Source of the DNA: Rhodeus uyekii | Taxonomy: Eukaryota; Chordata; Actinopteri; Cypriniformes; Acheilognathidae | DNA length: 64,000 nucleotides | Reading direction: 5' to 3' | Assembly: GCA_037043235.1 (NCBI GenBank) | Contig: JAWRVZ010000057.1 | Coordinates: forward strand, 3,650,001 to 3,714,000 | Made by a program: the position numbers and the translations under genes | Shown here: one piece after another, positions 17,692-47,972 of the stretch | Layout of the letters: every line of letters begins with the position of its first letter | Position numbering within the stretch: the stretch's first letter is position 1 | Notes under the pieces: model-generated | Database searches by the model: none | What the model was told of the DNA's origin: nothing | Seen by the model: the letters and a program-made list of their open reading frames with translations, nothing else

Positions 17692-20258
17692 CTTGCTATT
17701 ACTGGGGACTTTAACATCCACATAGAAAATGCAGAATCCAAAATGGCAAAAGAAATTCTAACAGTTTTGAATACTTTTGATCTGACTCAGCATGTACATA
17801 GACCCACACACAATCGAGGACATACGCTAGATTTAATTATCAGTAAGGGTCTAAACATCTCATCCATTGTCATTAAGGATGTAGCTCTATCAGATCATTT
17901 CTGTATTTTCTTTGATATATTGATCTCTCCGACTGTTGAAGCTAGATCTATCTCGGTCAAAAAGCGATGCTTAAATGAGAATACTAGTGCTCTGTTTATG
18001 AAGGCTATATCTTTAACACCAAGCATATCTGCAGACTCTGTTGATTTTCTTCTTGATTCTTTTAACTCAAAAGTTCAGAATGTTATTGATAACATTGCTC
18101 CTGTGAAAGTCAGGAAGAAGAGTGGCAGACAAAAATCACCCTGGAGGAATTCAACAGCAGTGCAAAATATGAAAAGACAATGCAGAAAAGCTGAGCGCAT
18201 GTGGCGAAAGACAAATCTTGAAATCCACTATAACATCTATAAAGATAACCTTCATGCTTTCAATGTGGAACTAGGCAAAGCTAGACAGACCTTCTTCTCA
18301 AATATTATAAACAGAAACTTAAACAACACCCGCACTCTTTTTGCTACTGTAGAGAGACTAACAAATCCCCCAAGTCAGATTCCCAGTGAAATGCTCTCAG
18401 ACAGCAAATGCTGTGAGTTTGCTTCCTTCTTCTCTGAGAAAATAAATAATATCAGAAAGGCGATCAGCACATCCTTGAGCTGCACTGGGGTAAAACAGAT
18501 CAGACCACAATCTCAGAAATTAGCTATTATGTCTGTTTTCGAAGCAATTGATGGTAAAATTTTGGAAGAAACAGTACAGCACCTTAAAACATCAACTTGC
18601 GCCCTTGACATACTTCCCACATCTTTTTTCAAAAGCGTGTTTAACTGTTTAGAAGCAGATATCCTAGAAGTGGTAAATGCCTCACTTCTTTCTGGGACTT
18701 TTCCAAATTCCCTAAAAACTGCAGTTGTTAAGCCCCTTCTGAAAAAGAGCAATCTGGATAACATCATATTGAGCAATTACAGACCAATCTCAAATCTACC
18801 TTTCATTGGCAAGATCATTGAAAAAGTTGTTTTCAATCAGCTGAACAAGTTCTTAAGCTTGAATGGATACTTTGACAACTTTCAGTCTGGTTTCCGACCA
18901 CATCACAGCACAGAGACAGCACTCATAAAGATAATAAATGATATTCGACTTAACACAGATTCAGGTAAATTATCAGTGCTGGTTTTACTCGACCTCAGTG
19001 CTGCGTTTGACACCATAGATCACAACATTCTCCTTGACAGGCTGGAAAACTGGGTTGGGCTTTCTGAGATGGTTCTGAAATGGTTCAGGTCATACTTAGA
19101 AGGGAGAGGTTATTATGTGAGTATCGGTGACCATAAGTCTGAGTGGACATCCATGACATGCGGAGTCCCTCAAGGTTCAATACTTGCACCCCTCCTGTTC
19201 AACTTATATATGCTGCCACTGAGCCATAATGAGAAAGAACCAAATTGCATATCACAGCTATGCAGATGACACCCAGATTTACCTCGCGTTATCACCTAAT
19301 GATTACAGCCCCATTGACTCCCTGTGTCAATGCATTGATGAAATTAAAAACTGGATGTGCCTAAACTTCCTTCAGTTAAACAAAGACAAAACTGAAGTCA
19401 TTGCATTTGGAAACAAAGATGAAGTTCTCAAAGTGAACGCATACCTTCACTCTAGGGGTCAAACAACTAAAAATCAGGTCAGGAATCTTGGTGTGATTTT
19501 GGAGTCAGACCTGAGTTTCAGTAGCCATGTAAAAACAATAACTAAATCAGCATATTATCATCTCAAAAATATTGCAAGAATTAGATGCTTTGTCTCCAAT
19601 CAAGACTTAGAGAAACTTGTTCATGCTTTCATCACCAGCAGGGTGGATTATTGTAATGGGCTCCTCACTGGCCTTCCCAAAAAGACCATAAGACAGCTGC
19701 AGCTCGTACAGAACGCTGCTGCCAGGATTCTGAGCAGAACCAGAAAATATGAACACATCACACCAGTCCTCAGGTCCTTGCACTGGCTTCCAGTTACATT
19801 TAGAATTGACTTTAAAGTACTGTTACTTGTTTATAAATCACTCAATGGCCTAGGACCTCAATACATTGCAGATATGCTCATAGAATATAAACCTAACAGA
19901 TCACTAAGATCATCAGGATCAAGTCACTTAGTAATACCCAGGGTTCACTCAAAGCAAGGAGAGTCTGCTTTTAGCTGTTACGCCAGCCGCAGCTGGAACC
20001 AGCTTCCAGAAGAGATCAGGTGTGCTCCAACAGTAGCCACATTCAAATCAAGACTCAAAACACATCTTTTTACCTATGCATTTGCAGATTGAGCACTGTG
20101 CTATGTCCGAACTGTTTGCATTTTATTTTATACGTGTTATCTTTTTATTCTTTTAATCATTTTTAATGTTTTACTTTTATCATTCTTCTTTATGTAAAGC
20201 ACTTTGAATTACCATTGTGTATGAAATGTGCTATACAAATAAACTTGCCTTGCCTTGC
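17692..20258 (+). mobile_element. 5'-truncated L2-clade LINE inserted in the LTR
   Basis: Target duplications CTTCAGTCTTGACTGT (17676-17691) and CTTCAGTCTGGACTGT (20259-20274) differ at one base. The element begins inside the endonuclease region and ends in CTTGC repeats, the short-unit tail typical of L2 elements. Only the 3' part of the element was copied, as is usual for target-primed insertion. Confidence 0.9.
17743..20092 (+). pseudogene. L2 LINE ORF2: endonuclease end plus reverse transcriptase, frameshifted
   Basis: The frame starts in the C-terminal endonuclease region (GDFNIHIE just upstream, then [14 protein letters not shown] and SDHF). Reverse-transcriptase motifs follow: [46 protein letters not shown] and [14 protein letters not shown]. 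The frame closes at 19269. The catalytic block [13 protein letters not shown] continues in another frame from about 19229, so a small indel near 19220-19245 separates the RT halves. The rest runs to a stop at about 20092 and includes LGVILESDLSFSSHV and LHWLPV, typical of fish L2. The endonuclease N-terminus is missing and the frame is split, so it is not functional. Confidence 0.92.
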
Positions 20259-20470
20259 CTTCAGTCTGGACTGTTTATTCCTGTGCCCGCCCGCTGTGGT
20301 CCCTGCGTCACGTCTGCCCGAGCACACTCTGCCTGATTTCACCGTCTGCTATCCGGGACCTGGACCTCTTTTGCTTTCACGCTGCTCCGGATTATATTTT
20401 TCTGTTTAATAAACTCACGTGGTGACTCGCTATTGGATTCAGTGTATTTTCTGCAGACCCTGACAGGGTG

Positions 20471-21480
20471 TCCACCTCAGATGCATGCTAGCCGTTCACC
20501 TGTTCAGTGTTTTAAATGCTCCTTGCCAGTATCCACCACTTATGCTTTCCCAAACTGTAGTGCAGGGGCTTGTCTCCAAACGAGCCCAAACTCCCAAGAG
20601 ATACTGTCAGTAGAGTACTGGACACGGGAGGATGGATGGCTCTGACCGGGTCATTGGAGAAGAAAAAGTAGTCTCTTCAGGGGAGGGAGGATGTTCAGAC
20701 GGGGAAATGCTCCTTCATAGATGTGCCTCGCTTACCTGATAGTTCCATGAGTGACCAACCCTACACTGTCATATGGAGGATGTTGCTTCCATGTCTTATT
20801 GGGATACTCCGTTCAGAGTAAGGGTTAATCTCTATGGACAATCTTTTGATGCCACTCTGGACACTGGTGCTTCTCTTTCCCTCACCAAATTGCATAAAAA
20901 CCATCAGAAGTGAACTACAGAATCATTGACGCGAGTACTGGGGTGGACGCAGGTGTATTTAATGTCATAAAGCTGCTTCCTTTTCGTACCTAGGACCTGC
21001 TTGTTGAAACTGAGACTGTGCCCAAAGAGGGCTCTGATGTAGAAACATCTGCTGACAGTTCTTTGCTTGATGTAGTGCTTGAGAAAACAAGTGGTGCTAC
21101 CGCCATGGACATAACAGACTTGCAAATTGAGAACGGCTGTGGCCACCCTATAACAACCAGTGTTCAAGATCTGTCAGAAAGTCTAGAGTCAGTGTTGATT
21201 GTTTGCCTGACCTACAGGGTGATTCTGGGACTCCGTGACTTGAACAGTAACTTGACTGTTAATGATATTGATCGTGACATCACCTCAGACTGGTCAACTA
21301 ATAGATGCATGAATGTGTACCAAACAGACAGATTAGACCTTAATTATGTGTGAATTATGTGATTGTGAGTTCATATGCTTTGTTTGACACTGTGAAGCGG
21401 ATTCATGCTGTGAGAACGCCGAGTCAAGCTGGGCTCTTAACAGCGCAATCAGTCCTCATCAATGTTAGATCTCTGCCCAA
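20471..21480 (+). pseudogene. Remnant of a retroelement polyprotein with a protease motif
   Basis: Around 20809-20908 one frame reads FRVRVNLYGQSFDATLDTGA and ends in a stop; DTGAS at 20860-20874 is the aspartic-protease signature of LTR retroelements. A further open stretch at 21018-21353 has no recognisable domain. Frames are broken. Whether it belongs with the neighbouring LTR is not clear, because that LTR already has its own target duplication on this side. Confidence 0.5.
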
Positions 21481-21489
21481 AAAGTTGGT

Positions 21490-21860
21490 GGTGACGTAAT
21501 GTTCATGACATGAATGTTGATGTGCCTTTAAGAGGACTTCTTCCACATTGTATGTTATTGCATGCATGCTGTTCTTATGTGAGCGTGAACACACAGTTAG
21601 AGAGAGAGAACGCTTGAGTGAAGAGAGAGAGAGATGACTTCTGTAGCAATATGCTGATGTGTTTATTTACACTTTGTGTTTGAGTGATTTCCTTTTCAGT
21701 TTTATACTAGATCTTTTACATGTATGTGAAGAGTGTGCGTATTGTGCGAATCATCTATAAAGACTCGTGAGACTACCAGTTTGTTTGCCTCGGGTCTTCA
21801 TTCTTGTCTCCTGTTATCCTATTTCATCTAGGCAGACTTCAAACCCCATGACAGGCGTTA
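21490..21860 (+). repeat. Probable LTR of a second retroelement
   Basis: The block from about TGACGTAATGTTCATGACAT to CATGACAGGCGTTACA is followed by AAAATGGTGGCAGGAATTCC, which looks like the start of an internal region after an LTR. It includes a GA-rich run (AGAGAGAGA near 21600-21632). No second copy was found. Confidence 0.35.
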
Positions 21861-22640
21861 CAACTTCAAAATGGTGGCAGGAATTCCCGCAAGGGGAAAT
21901 GCTAAGGGAAGTTTGGGAGTGTATGTATATTGTAATATGAGTGCATCATCTTCAAATATATCTTAATTTTATTGTGAATATGTCATTTTATTTATATAAA
22001 TAACTCAAATGACATCAGGGAAGATGTTAGCATAGACAGTTAACAGTTTGTTAATGGGCTTAATCCAACATATGAACTTTGGTTTTCTTGAATTTAGCAT
22101 TTTGAAACCAAAGCTATAATGAAACCTGAGCAATAATAGATGCAAATAATCTTCTTTATGAATGACTGATCATTATATTTTCTCTCCTCTCAGAGAGGCT
22201 TCTTTTAGTCTAAGTGAATCAATTCCAAGTCTTCCACTAGGAGCTGATGGAAATTTCCTCTGTGTGTTTTTTAAGGATCTAGCTCGGGTACTAGGGACCC
22301 TGAACATCCATTCTCACTTTATTTATTTAAAGTGTTGAACTTCATGAACCTATGAACACTGTGTGTCACCATGACATGCAGGAAGACTGGTAAGGCTTGT
22401 TTCCAAAGGACTTTACCCCATACCTACATGACATTTAGCACCAAACAAGCTAAAAGGTATTTCCATACGTCTTAGTCTTTCTCTGTTCATTTGAAAAAGA
22501 GTAACATCTTTGAAACAAAAAGCAAAAATACAAACCAGTTTGTTATACTAATAAAGCAATTAGTAATACAATATTTTATTTTATTTTATTGTAGTGTGGA
22601 GACGATTTGGAAATCTATTGTGTGTATATACAAAATTTTT
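21861..22640. other. Non-coding DNA
   Basis: AT-rich sequence with no recognised gene or complete repeat. Confidence 0.4.
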
Positions 22641-22665
22641 ATTGTGTGTATATTATATAAATGTA

Positions 22666-22722
22666 TAGTGTGTGTGTGTGTGTGTGTGTGTGTATCTGTG
22701 TGTGTGTGTGTGTGTGTGTGTG
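22666..22722. repeat. (TG)n microsatellite
   Basis: A TG dinucleotide run interrupted once by TATC. Confidence 0.9.
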
Positions 22723-23214
22723 TTAATATGGTCTGTATTGGTGAAGTGATTAGCTGGCACCATCAGGAGACGGAATGACTTCTTGTTCTCGACAAGCCAC
22801 GTCACAAACCCGTCAACCATGTGATCATAAAGATATGCTTCAGACTGTCGTTCTTGTGTGGAAAATTACTAGTTTTGTTTATCTTTCGTTCTTTCTTTCT
22901 TAGCCAATCAGAATCATGTAACCGTCATCATTGACGTAGTTAGCACCCTCTTTTAGAGTATAATTGCTGTAACAATGTTATTGTATGCGGGGCGGCCTAC
23001 GAACTTCTTGTGAGACTTGAAGCTTCTGCTGATGAAACTGCAAACTAAACTTCACAAAAATGTCTTCTATTAACTGCACTTCTGACTCCTGCTCTTCATT
23101 CAACATATCTGGTCCTCGGGTCTTAACTGTAAATTATTTTAGAAATTATTTTAGAAAAAAATGCATGTTACGTCTCTGTGTGTGATATGACTCTCTCTCT
23201 CTTTCTTTCTCTCT

Positions 23215-23234
23215 CTCTATATATATATACAGTA

Positions 23235-23280
<46 letters not shown>
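23215..23280. repeat. (TA)n microsatellite
   Basis: CT-rich run followed by TA repeats, ending where the pogo-like element starts at 23283. Confidence 0.9.
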
Positions 23281-23620
<340 letters not shown>

Positions 23621-24132
23621 GTCTGAGCAGTAGTCATATGTCCGGTGCATATTGAATCAATGGTGTCTTTCATGGCATGCGCATTTTATGCACAGCAGCC
23701 ATGCAAGAAACATACATTTATTTTCTGCTTCAATAGCAGCACATGAAAGCAAGCCAGAACTCAAGGGATCTGCAGGCAATTATCTCACTTGTAGTATTCA
23801 CTGCCCCTAAAGTCACAACATTAGCTTTCATCAAAATTTCATGCCCTTGTGCTTCTGCGTTTAGTAGCTTTTCTGTTTGGTTCAAACACACTGCCGAGAA
23901 CTAGAGTCACTCCACTGAATGCGCTTCTTTCATATCATATTTTGTGTAAATGGGTTTTGCTTTTGCGTTTGGGCAGAACTCTGGACACTAGAAGAATTTC
24001 TTGTCTAAACTAGTTATCTTAAAACTGAGTTAACTATGTTGTATTTTGCATTATTTCTCTAACTCCTTTCTGTTTTACATCTACATGTATTCCTTTGTGA
24101 AGAAACCTATTAAGAATAATATATGCATACTG

Positions 24133-24285
24133 TTACATTTCTGCATTTGGCAGATGCTTTTATCCCAAGCGACTTGCATTGCTTTCAAGAAACACATTGA
24201 TATACTAATCAGTTCTTGCTTCCCTTGGGGATTGAACCCATGACCTTGGCGTTGCAAGCGTCACACTCTACTTTTTGAGATACAG
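24133..24285 (-). repeat. tRNA-like SINE copy
   Basis: On the minus strand it reads ACTCTACC-like head, GGTTCAATCC (B box, about 24229-24238), AGCAAGAACTGATTAG and a TTATCCAAAGCGACTT-like tail. It matches the copies at 36202 and 41096. The B box identifies a tRNA-derived head. Confidence 0.65.
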
Positions 24286-24289
24286 TAAA

Positions 24290-25850
24290 AGTATACTACA
24301 TCCATTATCCAAATACTGTATCTCAAAATCCAATGCTCTTGACTTGAACTTCCGTTTCCAATGTGATGAATGAACTGGAACTAATTATAGATGCAAATTT
24401 GAATCTGTTCTTTGATTGGAACATAATAGCAATTAAGTCATTTTGCTAAAAATGTATTTTAATTATTCACCACAACATTTCAGAATCATATTGTTGATTT
24501 TAAATACAAATAAACATTTGTTCTGTTATTCTTTTGTTTTGTGGTTTAATAACTAATGGATTAGAAGGCTAAATATAGTCAGGCTTCACACTTTTGGGTA
24601 TTTTTTCCTGTTACTGAAAATGAGGTTTCCACATGCATTTCCTCTCATTTTATCATGACAGTTTAATTAGTGAAGAGTGGTTAAGCCGCCCTGTATCTCT
24701 GTCAGATGCGGCGCAGTGTCTGTTTGAAGATTTGGACTCTCTCCATTGGGACGGAACTAAAGACGGGGGCTTTTGTCATATTCCTGTGGCAGAGGGTTTT
24801 GCTTGTGCTGTGCTAATCTAGGAAATTCCCTATGTGCTGAAAGCAACTGCAGTGGATTTTATGGAGCTCACAGATCGTGTTCAAGGAGGCATTTTTTCCC
24901 AGTGTTCTGCTTTTAACATAATAACCGGTTTAAAAACTGTTATGACTAGAACCTGTTTTAAATAGAACATCAATAGAAATGCGCTGGAACTCTGAAATTT
25001 GCTCTGCAAATTATATGCCAGCATGTCTTCGAATGAAAATAAACAGTAAATAATTGCTTTGTGTTTCATGCTCGCTTTACTGTTTAAATTTAGCTGAAAA
25101 CCCAAAAACAGACGCTTCACTGGCAGGTTTCCACTTTCGTTAAAGTTCAACGTGTTAGAATTTGTATGTTTTTTACATAATTTTTTTTGTATTTTGTTTT
25201 ATGGACTGTTCTTTACCCACGACCTGCAAGGGACAAGAGATGAAAATGAATTTAAATCTTGCACATTAACATGATGGATCAATTCATGTGCATTTTCCCT
25301 TTTAAAAAATCTGAATTATTTATTTATTTAAAAATAAATCACTCAGATTGAGAAATTAGGATATATTTATGAAGTATTGTGACAAACTGTATTTTAAAAC
25401 TGTTTTTTCTTGGACAAATTTATGTTATTGTATTTTTTATTATTGATATATATTGATACAACAATTTATGTATGTACGTATTTATTATTATTATTATTAT
25501 TATTATTTATTTGTATTTATTTATTTAGTTCTTTAAAAATATTTTTAAAAGTCACCTTTAAAATATTCACGAAACATACTACGTGACATTTAATTGTTAA
25601 ACAAATAATTACAATTAATGTTTTAATTCTGTTTTTTTGCACACAATATTGTGCATTTGATTGCCTATTTATTATATATAAAGTCACTGTATAAAATATA
25701 GCTTTATATATATATAAATATACCCTAAAATATAGGTTAGGTTTTTTTTTGTCACTACATGACTACATTTGAAATGTGAAATGTTATAACATGTGAAATT
25801 ATCAAAATAAAGCATGCATCCAGACTTTTTAATCCAGACAATTTAAATAT
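24290..25850. other. Non-coding DNA upstream of xkr6
   Basis: AT-rich, with an (ATT)n run near 25483-25508. No coding signal; an open stretch at 24633-24821 matches no family I know. Confidence 0.4.
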
Positions 25851-25853
25851 CAT

Positions 25854-25887
25854 CCCCCCCCCACACACACACACAAACACACACAGG

Positions 25888-25983
<96 letters not shown>

Positions 25984-25985
25984 TA

Positions 25986-26020
<35 letters not shown>
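25854..26020. repeat. (AC)n microsatellite block near the xkr6 start
   Basis: A C-run followed by nearly continuous AC repeats, interrupted by AATTAATT at 25981-25988, ending about 170 bases before the xkr6 start codon. Confidence 0.92.
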
Positions 26021-26138
26021 AAAATAATTACCCTAAAAGTGTAGGATATTGGCATCTTTCTGGGGACATTTTGTCCTCATAATACAGGCTTTACCAGGAC
26101 ATACGCGCGCGCACACACACGAACAGGTATCACGGAAG

Positions 26139-26146
26139 TGACGTCA
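26139..26146. promoter_or_regulatory. Palindromic CRE-like site in the xkr6 proximal promoter/5' UTR
   Basis: TGACGTCA, a full cAMP-response-element palindrome, lies 44 bases upstream of the xkr6 ATG at the edge of a CpG-rich block running from about 26100 through exon 1. It is a sequence match only. Confidence 0.45.
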
Positions 26147-26181
26147 CGCAGCACGGAAGGAGGGGGGGATGAAGCGTTTGA

Positions 26182-43154
<16,973 letters not shown>

Positions 43155-44378
43155 TGGCTGGCTCTCTCCTCCATTTAGTTTCTCGAAATGCATGCCATTT
43201 TGTTTCCATATAAATGATATAAATGTGTGTAAAAGAGAAACAGCAAGTGTAAGCGTCAAGCATTGCACTTTTTCTTTTACGTGAATAGCCTCCTGAAGAT
43301 GTGTATATATTTTGTATGTATATACTGTCTCTTTTTTACAATATCCGTGTCCCTACGAAGGGATATATATATATCTCTATATGCGTCATGGTGTTTACAG
43401 CCAGCGGAAACCGTTACATTGGAAAAATGGAGATCTGTTGACCACATCAACACCGCCTTGTGTTTTTAACAATTATTATCAATCTATACTAGCAGATCTG
43501 AAATTTCAGAGCTTATTTTCACACTTACATTGATCGATATGCTCAAGTGTACGTTTCTATACAGAAAGCACCTACTATAACCTAGAGTTTTTCACTTGAA
43601 TAAAGGGGCGTTCACACTGACAGTGCAACAGAAAGTCACTGATTTTCAATAAGAGTTATGGGCTTTCGCCTACTAGCAAACTACTGTAGATCGATTAGGC
43701 GACCTCTAGTGAATTTATCGCTGCACACGCCTGTTTAGACTGACCTCTGCAGGCAAGAATCTACTTCCTGTCAGACAAAACCCAAGTGGCATTCATTGTC
43801 TGTTTGCCTTAATCTGTATTTAGTGTCTTTATTCTTTGGTTAAAGAAATACCTCATTGACTCTGTATAGCACAGTACAAATCCATTTAACCCTTTGCACA
43901 ATATGATTAATACGAACCTTGCACTGAGAATCATGTTAGTTTAGTGGGAATTTAAAATGATAATTAAAGCACATAACTGGTGGTTTTGAAGAAACGGTTT
44001 TGTACATAGCGCATTGAATCGATGATTTGTTCTTGGTTGGATGTTTTTGCTTTATGGCTATTTTCACACCGCACGTTCTGATTTTCAGCTCAAACTTTAA
44101 AAATAATACATTTATTATTATAATAAATAAATATTATTAAAAAAAGTTTGAGCTGAAAATCTGAATTATTCGTTTAATTTTCATATTCTTATTATCGTTA
44201 CATTGTGTAATGTAATTTTAAACTATACAATTTCATATTTTTTATAACTTGCGTTTCTAGAAATGATATGTTTATTATTATTTGGGAGGTTCAGCATTGT
44301 AGCACTGACCTTGTTTCTCCATTTTCACTCCCAGGATGAAAGTGTGACAAATTTGGAGTTTGATTGGTCGGCACGGTG

Positions 44379-44412
<34 letters not shown>

Positions 44413-45390
44413 CAGGACACGAATCAGACTTAACCTAGATTCAGCTGCGGTGTGAATCTAGCCCATGTTCCTGTTTTATCGCAGCAGAAATAAGCACAGA
44501 AAATCCTCAACAAGGTGGCGTTGTATGAGCGGTCCTCTCCATTATTTCAACCTCTTTCCGAGCATTTAGACTGCATCGTGTGTACGGTTACTGCTCTCAT
44601 CTGTCTGTCCAGTGTCGTCATCTAAAATTCCAAGTAATAAACTTGTGAGGTGCAGAAATGTGGCTGTGGTTCTCTGAAGAACCCTGGCCCACATATTTTT
44701 CCTATGTGTAATGACTTAATTGACAGCTTTTTAACATTTCGTTTATTCTAAGGTGCAAAAAGATGCTAAGCTAATGGCATTTGAAGTTATCTTTTCCTGA
44801 ATATACCTGAGTGTATTTACACAAGTAACCACGGCAGAGTCTCACCATAGGAGGATTTTGCGATCGTCTGAGAAGAGGATGATAATTGCCTCAACACACA
44901 GGGCTTGCTGCTCATCGCAGCGCGAAACAAAGCCAAATCACATCCTCTACTGTAACAGTCTCTCTCTGCGATTGGTGCACCCAGCCGCCTGTCAAAGTCA
45001 TCCTCCTTTGCTCATTGGTGCTTATAGGGAAGCATTCATTTCTTACTGATTAAGCATGCGGTTTGTTTTTTGGTGCTACATTCATTAGGTCTTTCATTCG
45101 TCTTTGCCTTGTGAAAACAGAAATGTGGGCTTATTAAAGGCACACTACATTTTTACCTCTAAATAAATAGTGTACTGTAAATGCTTAAAATGATGCACAT
45201 GCATAGAAACGGTGCTCCTGTTGTAAAATGCATGGGATGTTGATTTGTTTCACTAGAGCTTAACATGAATGAGGCTTAACTATTTTGCCTTTTGGTATTA
45301 AACCAGTTTCATCCATCTTGAATGGATTTTTTTACATTGATCATCAAATGCCACCTTTTGAGTTTGTAAAATTTGACCAAAACAATATTA
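43155..45390 (+). other. xkr6 3' UTR and downstream DNA
   Basis: AATAAA signals occur at 43599 and 44636 and a distant one at 58377; which is used cannot be decided from sequence. A (CA)n run lies at about 44384-44409 and a hairpin at 44076-44165. No other gene. Confidence 0.45.
44076..44165. repeat. Inverted repeat (hairpin) with 23-bp arms
   Basis: Arms 44076-44098 and 44143-44165 pair at 22 of 23 positions around a 44-base AT-rich loop. It lies about 920 bases past the xkr6 stop. No flanking duplication was recognised. Confidence 0.8.
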
Positions 45391-45770
45391 GTTGTGTCCC
45401 AATTCAGAGGCTGTGTCCTTCGAAGGGGGCGGACTTCCAACTTTCAAAGTTTTGAAGGTTATATTCAACAGTCCAAAATTTTTTTGAACCTTTGTCCTTT
45501 ATTTACATCAAAAGAGCATAAGACGTGTCAACAGCTTTAAAGTATTTTTCAAAAACATTAATTTTAAAGTGTACTCTGGCATTTTCTCCAATCGCCAACG
45601 ATGTGCAATGAATCTTGAGACAGGCTAGGCTGCGAAGGATCCACTCGTTCTGTCCTTCACACCCAAAGGAAAAGGAGGACTGATTTGGAGGTCGCACTCG
45701 AAGGAGCCATCGAATTGGGACAGCTTTTTGCCCTGTTGCCTTCGAACGCAGACTCTGAATTGGGACTCGG
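45391..45770. mobile_element. PIF/Harbinger-like MITE
   Basis: GTGTCCCAATTCAGAGGCTG on the left and GAGTCCCAATTCAGAGTCTG on the right (minus strand) form inverted repeats. TTA flanks both sides (45388-45390 and 45771-45773), the target size of PIF/Harbinger elements. About 380 bp. Confidence 0.65.
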
Positions 45771-45773
45771 TTA

Positions 45774-47972
45774 TTATCTTAGAAGGCAGCATGATTTATA
45801 CTCAAAAGCAATCTTGCATTTTAACGTTTTTCAATGCCATTGAAACATAAACACAAAAATGACTTGGTGCACCTTTAATTGTGAATGGTCTCCAATGTCA
45901 TTTCCCTAATTCAATGCAATTTTGAGTTTCCAAATCAGAGCGAACCAAAAGCAGCGCTGGCTTGGTGCACCACATACACGCACAGGAGATCTCTTATGTC
46001 CTTGACTCCATTGTGCCTGCTTTGATCCCAACAACCAGATGCCATACAGGTGCATCCAGCAGGTGAAAAGGGTTCTTGCCAGGTTGGAAAAAGAGCTTGA
46101 GAATAATCACTAATTGGCGTGCTTTTCCCTACAGTTGTCATTGGATTGCTCTTTTAGGCTGCTTCTCTAGACTCGGCTTCCTCCCTGGTTGCTGCTAGCC
46201 CTTCCCTCACATGAACGTGTGGCTCAGGTGTATTCTGGTGCAGATATTTATGTTTTTAGATTTCCCTTCAAGTATAAATCTATAGTAATAGGTCATTCTG
46301 AGGTATTGTAGGACAGTCCTCCTCCAGCGTTCATCTCATGACTGTGTGCGTGTTTTCTCTGCATGTTTTGCTTTGTTTTCGCTCATCCGCAGCATTCTGG
46401 ACCACTGTTGTTTGCTGGAGAAACCTGCATCTTTTCATGGTTATTGTGTGTTATTTTGGTTTTTGATGGATGTTTGGATGTTTTTGATGGCTGTCGGATG
46501 TGCCGACCATGGATGTCCATTGGTGCACCTTCACTCATGCACATCTGTGCTGTACATAATATCCACCTATTGGCCTCTTCTGGACGCTAATACACTGTGA
46601 TTAGTTCTCCTCCTAACTGAGCAGTGAACATTCAAATGCATTCAGCTTGTTAAAGTCGAGTTTAAGGTTTAGAAACAAGCTTCCACTGCTGAGGACTGAC
46701 TTTTGAAATATAAGCACGCTGAAAACACCTCAAATATTACTGTTGTCCTGTTAAACAATACCTGCAATGATGCGTATGAAGTCAAAATCTAATTTTTGTT
46801 TACTCAGGCTTTTTTTCTTTTCTTCCTCCGACAGACTGAAATTCATCAGCTGTCATCAGAAAATGCAAGGGCTTCCTTGATATGGACAGAAAATGAACAG
46901 CATAATATAGATGTATATGATAATGAAACATTCATTATTATACATCGTATTATAATGAAGCATTCGGTTAATGCCGCCATGTTAAACTATAGCCTACGGG
47001 ATTTTCACAGACATCTTAAAGATGGCATCTGTAATGATGTCATCATTAGGATGTGATGTTGTTAGAAGTAGAAAAGTTCATTTGCCATTATTTCATTTTT
47101 CACCCATTTATTTTACCCTGTGGTGCCTTATCTAACCGCCAAGGCAACCAGTTCAGCAAACAACAATGCCAGTATATTTCTATTTTATTTTATTTCAAAT
47201 GTGCCAATGCAGTAAACGGAACTGTACATAAACACATGTAACATAGCGAAAGGACAGAACGACGATGTAAACATTCCAGCGCGAGCGCTTCTGGTTTTGG
47301 GGTGTGACTGCATTGGAATAGACGGTTCACAGATGGCGGTGAAGCAATACTAGACGTCGGCCTTATGAAAAAAAAAAAGACAGAATAAACGTATTTGTTG
47401 GTCCATTGCGAGAGGCGAACGTTAGGGCTAAGTTCATTTCTGTATGTGATGTCCAGTACTGCTTCACCTGTGCTGAGAACAATATCTTCAAGGTGCTAAA
47501 CTGAACCATATTTTGTATATTATGTTTTAAATGTATAGATTTGTTCTTGTAAAGCCTTACCTTATACTGATCAGACTGTTCATCCAAAAAAATTACTGAA
47601 CAGCAATGTCTTGTATATTATGTACAGTAGAAATACAATTTTGTTGTTATGTACAGTTTTTATCTCTATGGTTTTGGGTGGGAACTGCTTGATGAACGTG
47701 ACGGATGTTACAGTGTTGCTTTTGTATGGAATGTTTCTGGTAACCCTGTAATGCTACATTAGCAGTTAAAATAGGTGTAAAATATGTTTGTTTTTTCTTT
47801 TAGAATTTGTTTTAAACTCTCCTTGGCTCTGAAATATTAGAGAATTTGTTGTTCACTTCATGTACGACGTTTTTTTAGTTATTGAAATGGTTTTATTAAT
47901 TTGATTGTTGCTCCATTTGAAAGTGTTTCACATAAATGTGTTTTACTAACATGCTATACAATGTGTAGGTAA
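45774..47972. other. Non-coding DNA downstream of xkr6
   Basis: No gene or complete mobile element recognised; open stretches around 46346-46600 and 46796-47056 match nothing I know. Confidence 0.4.

Larger units (their letters stand above)
17461..20465. mobile_element. Solo LTR (Ty3/gypsy-like) split by an L2 LINE
   Basis: The outer sequence starts TGTCACGGTTCAGCG and ends GCAGACCCTGACA (TGTCA...TGACA). The 5-bp duplication GGGTG lies on both sides (17456-17460 and 20466-20470). The LTR proper is about 17461-17691 plus 20275-20465, some 420 bp, with AATAAA near 20408. It is interrupted by the L2 LINE. A 5-bp duplication around one LTR means recombination between LTRs removed the rest of the element. 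Confidence 0.85.

Noticed and set aside
46346..46600. A hydrophobic small protein gene
   Set aside because: No homology recognised, no splice or start context, and it lies in AT-rich non-coding DNA where chance frames of this length are common.
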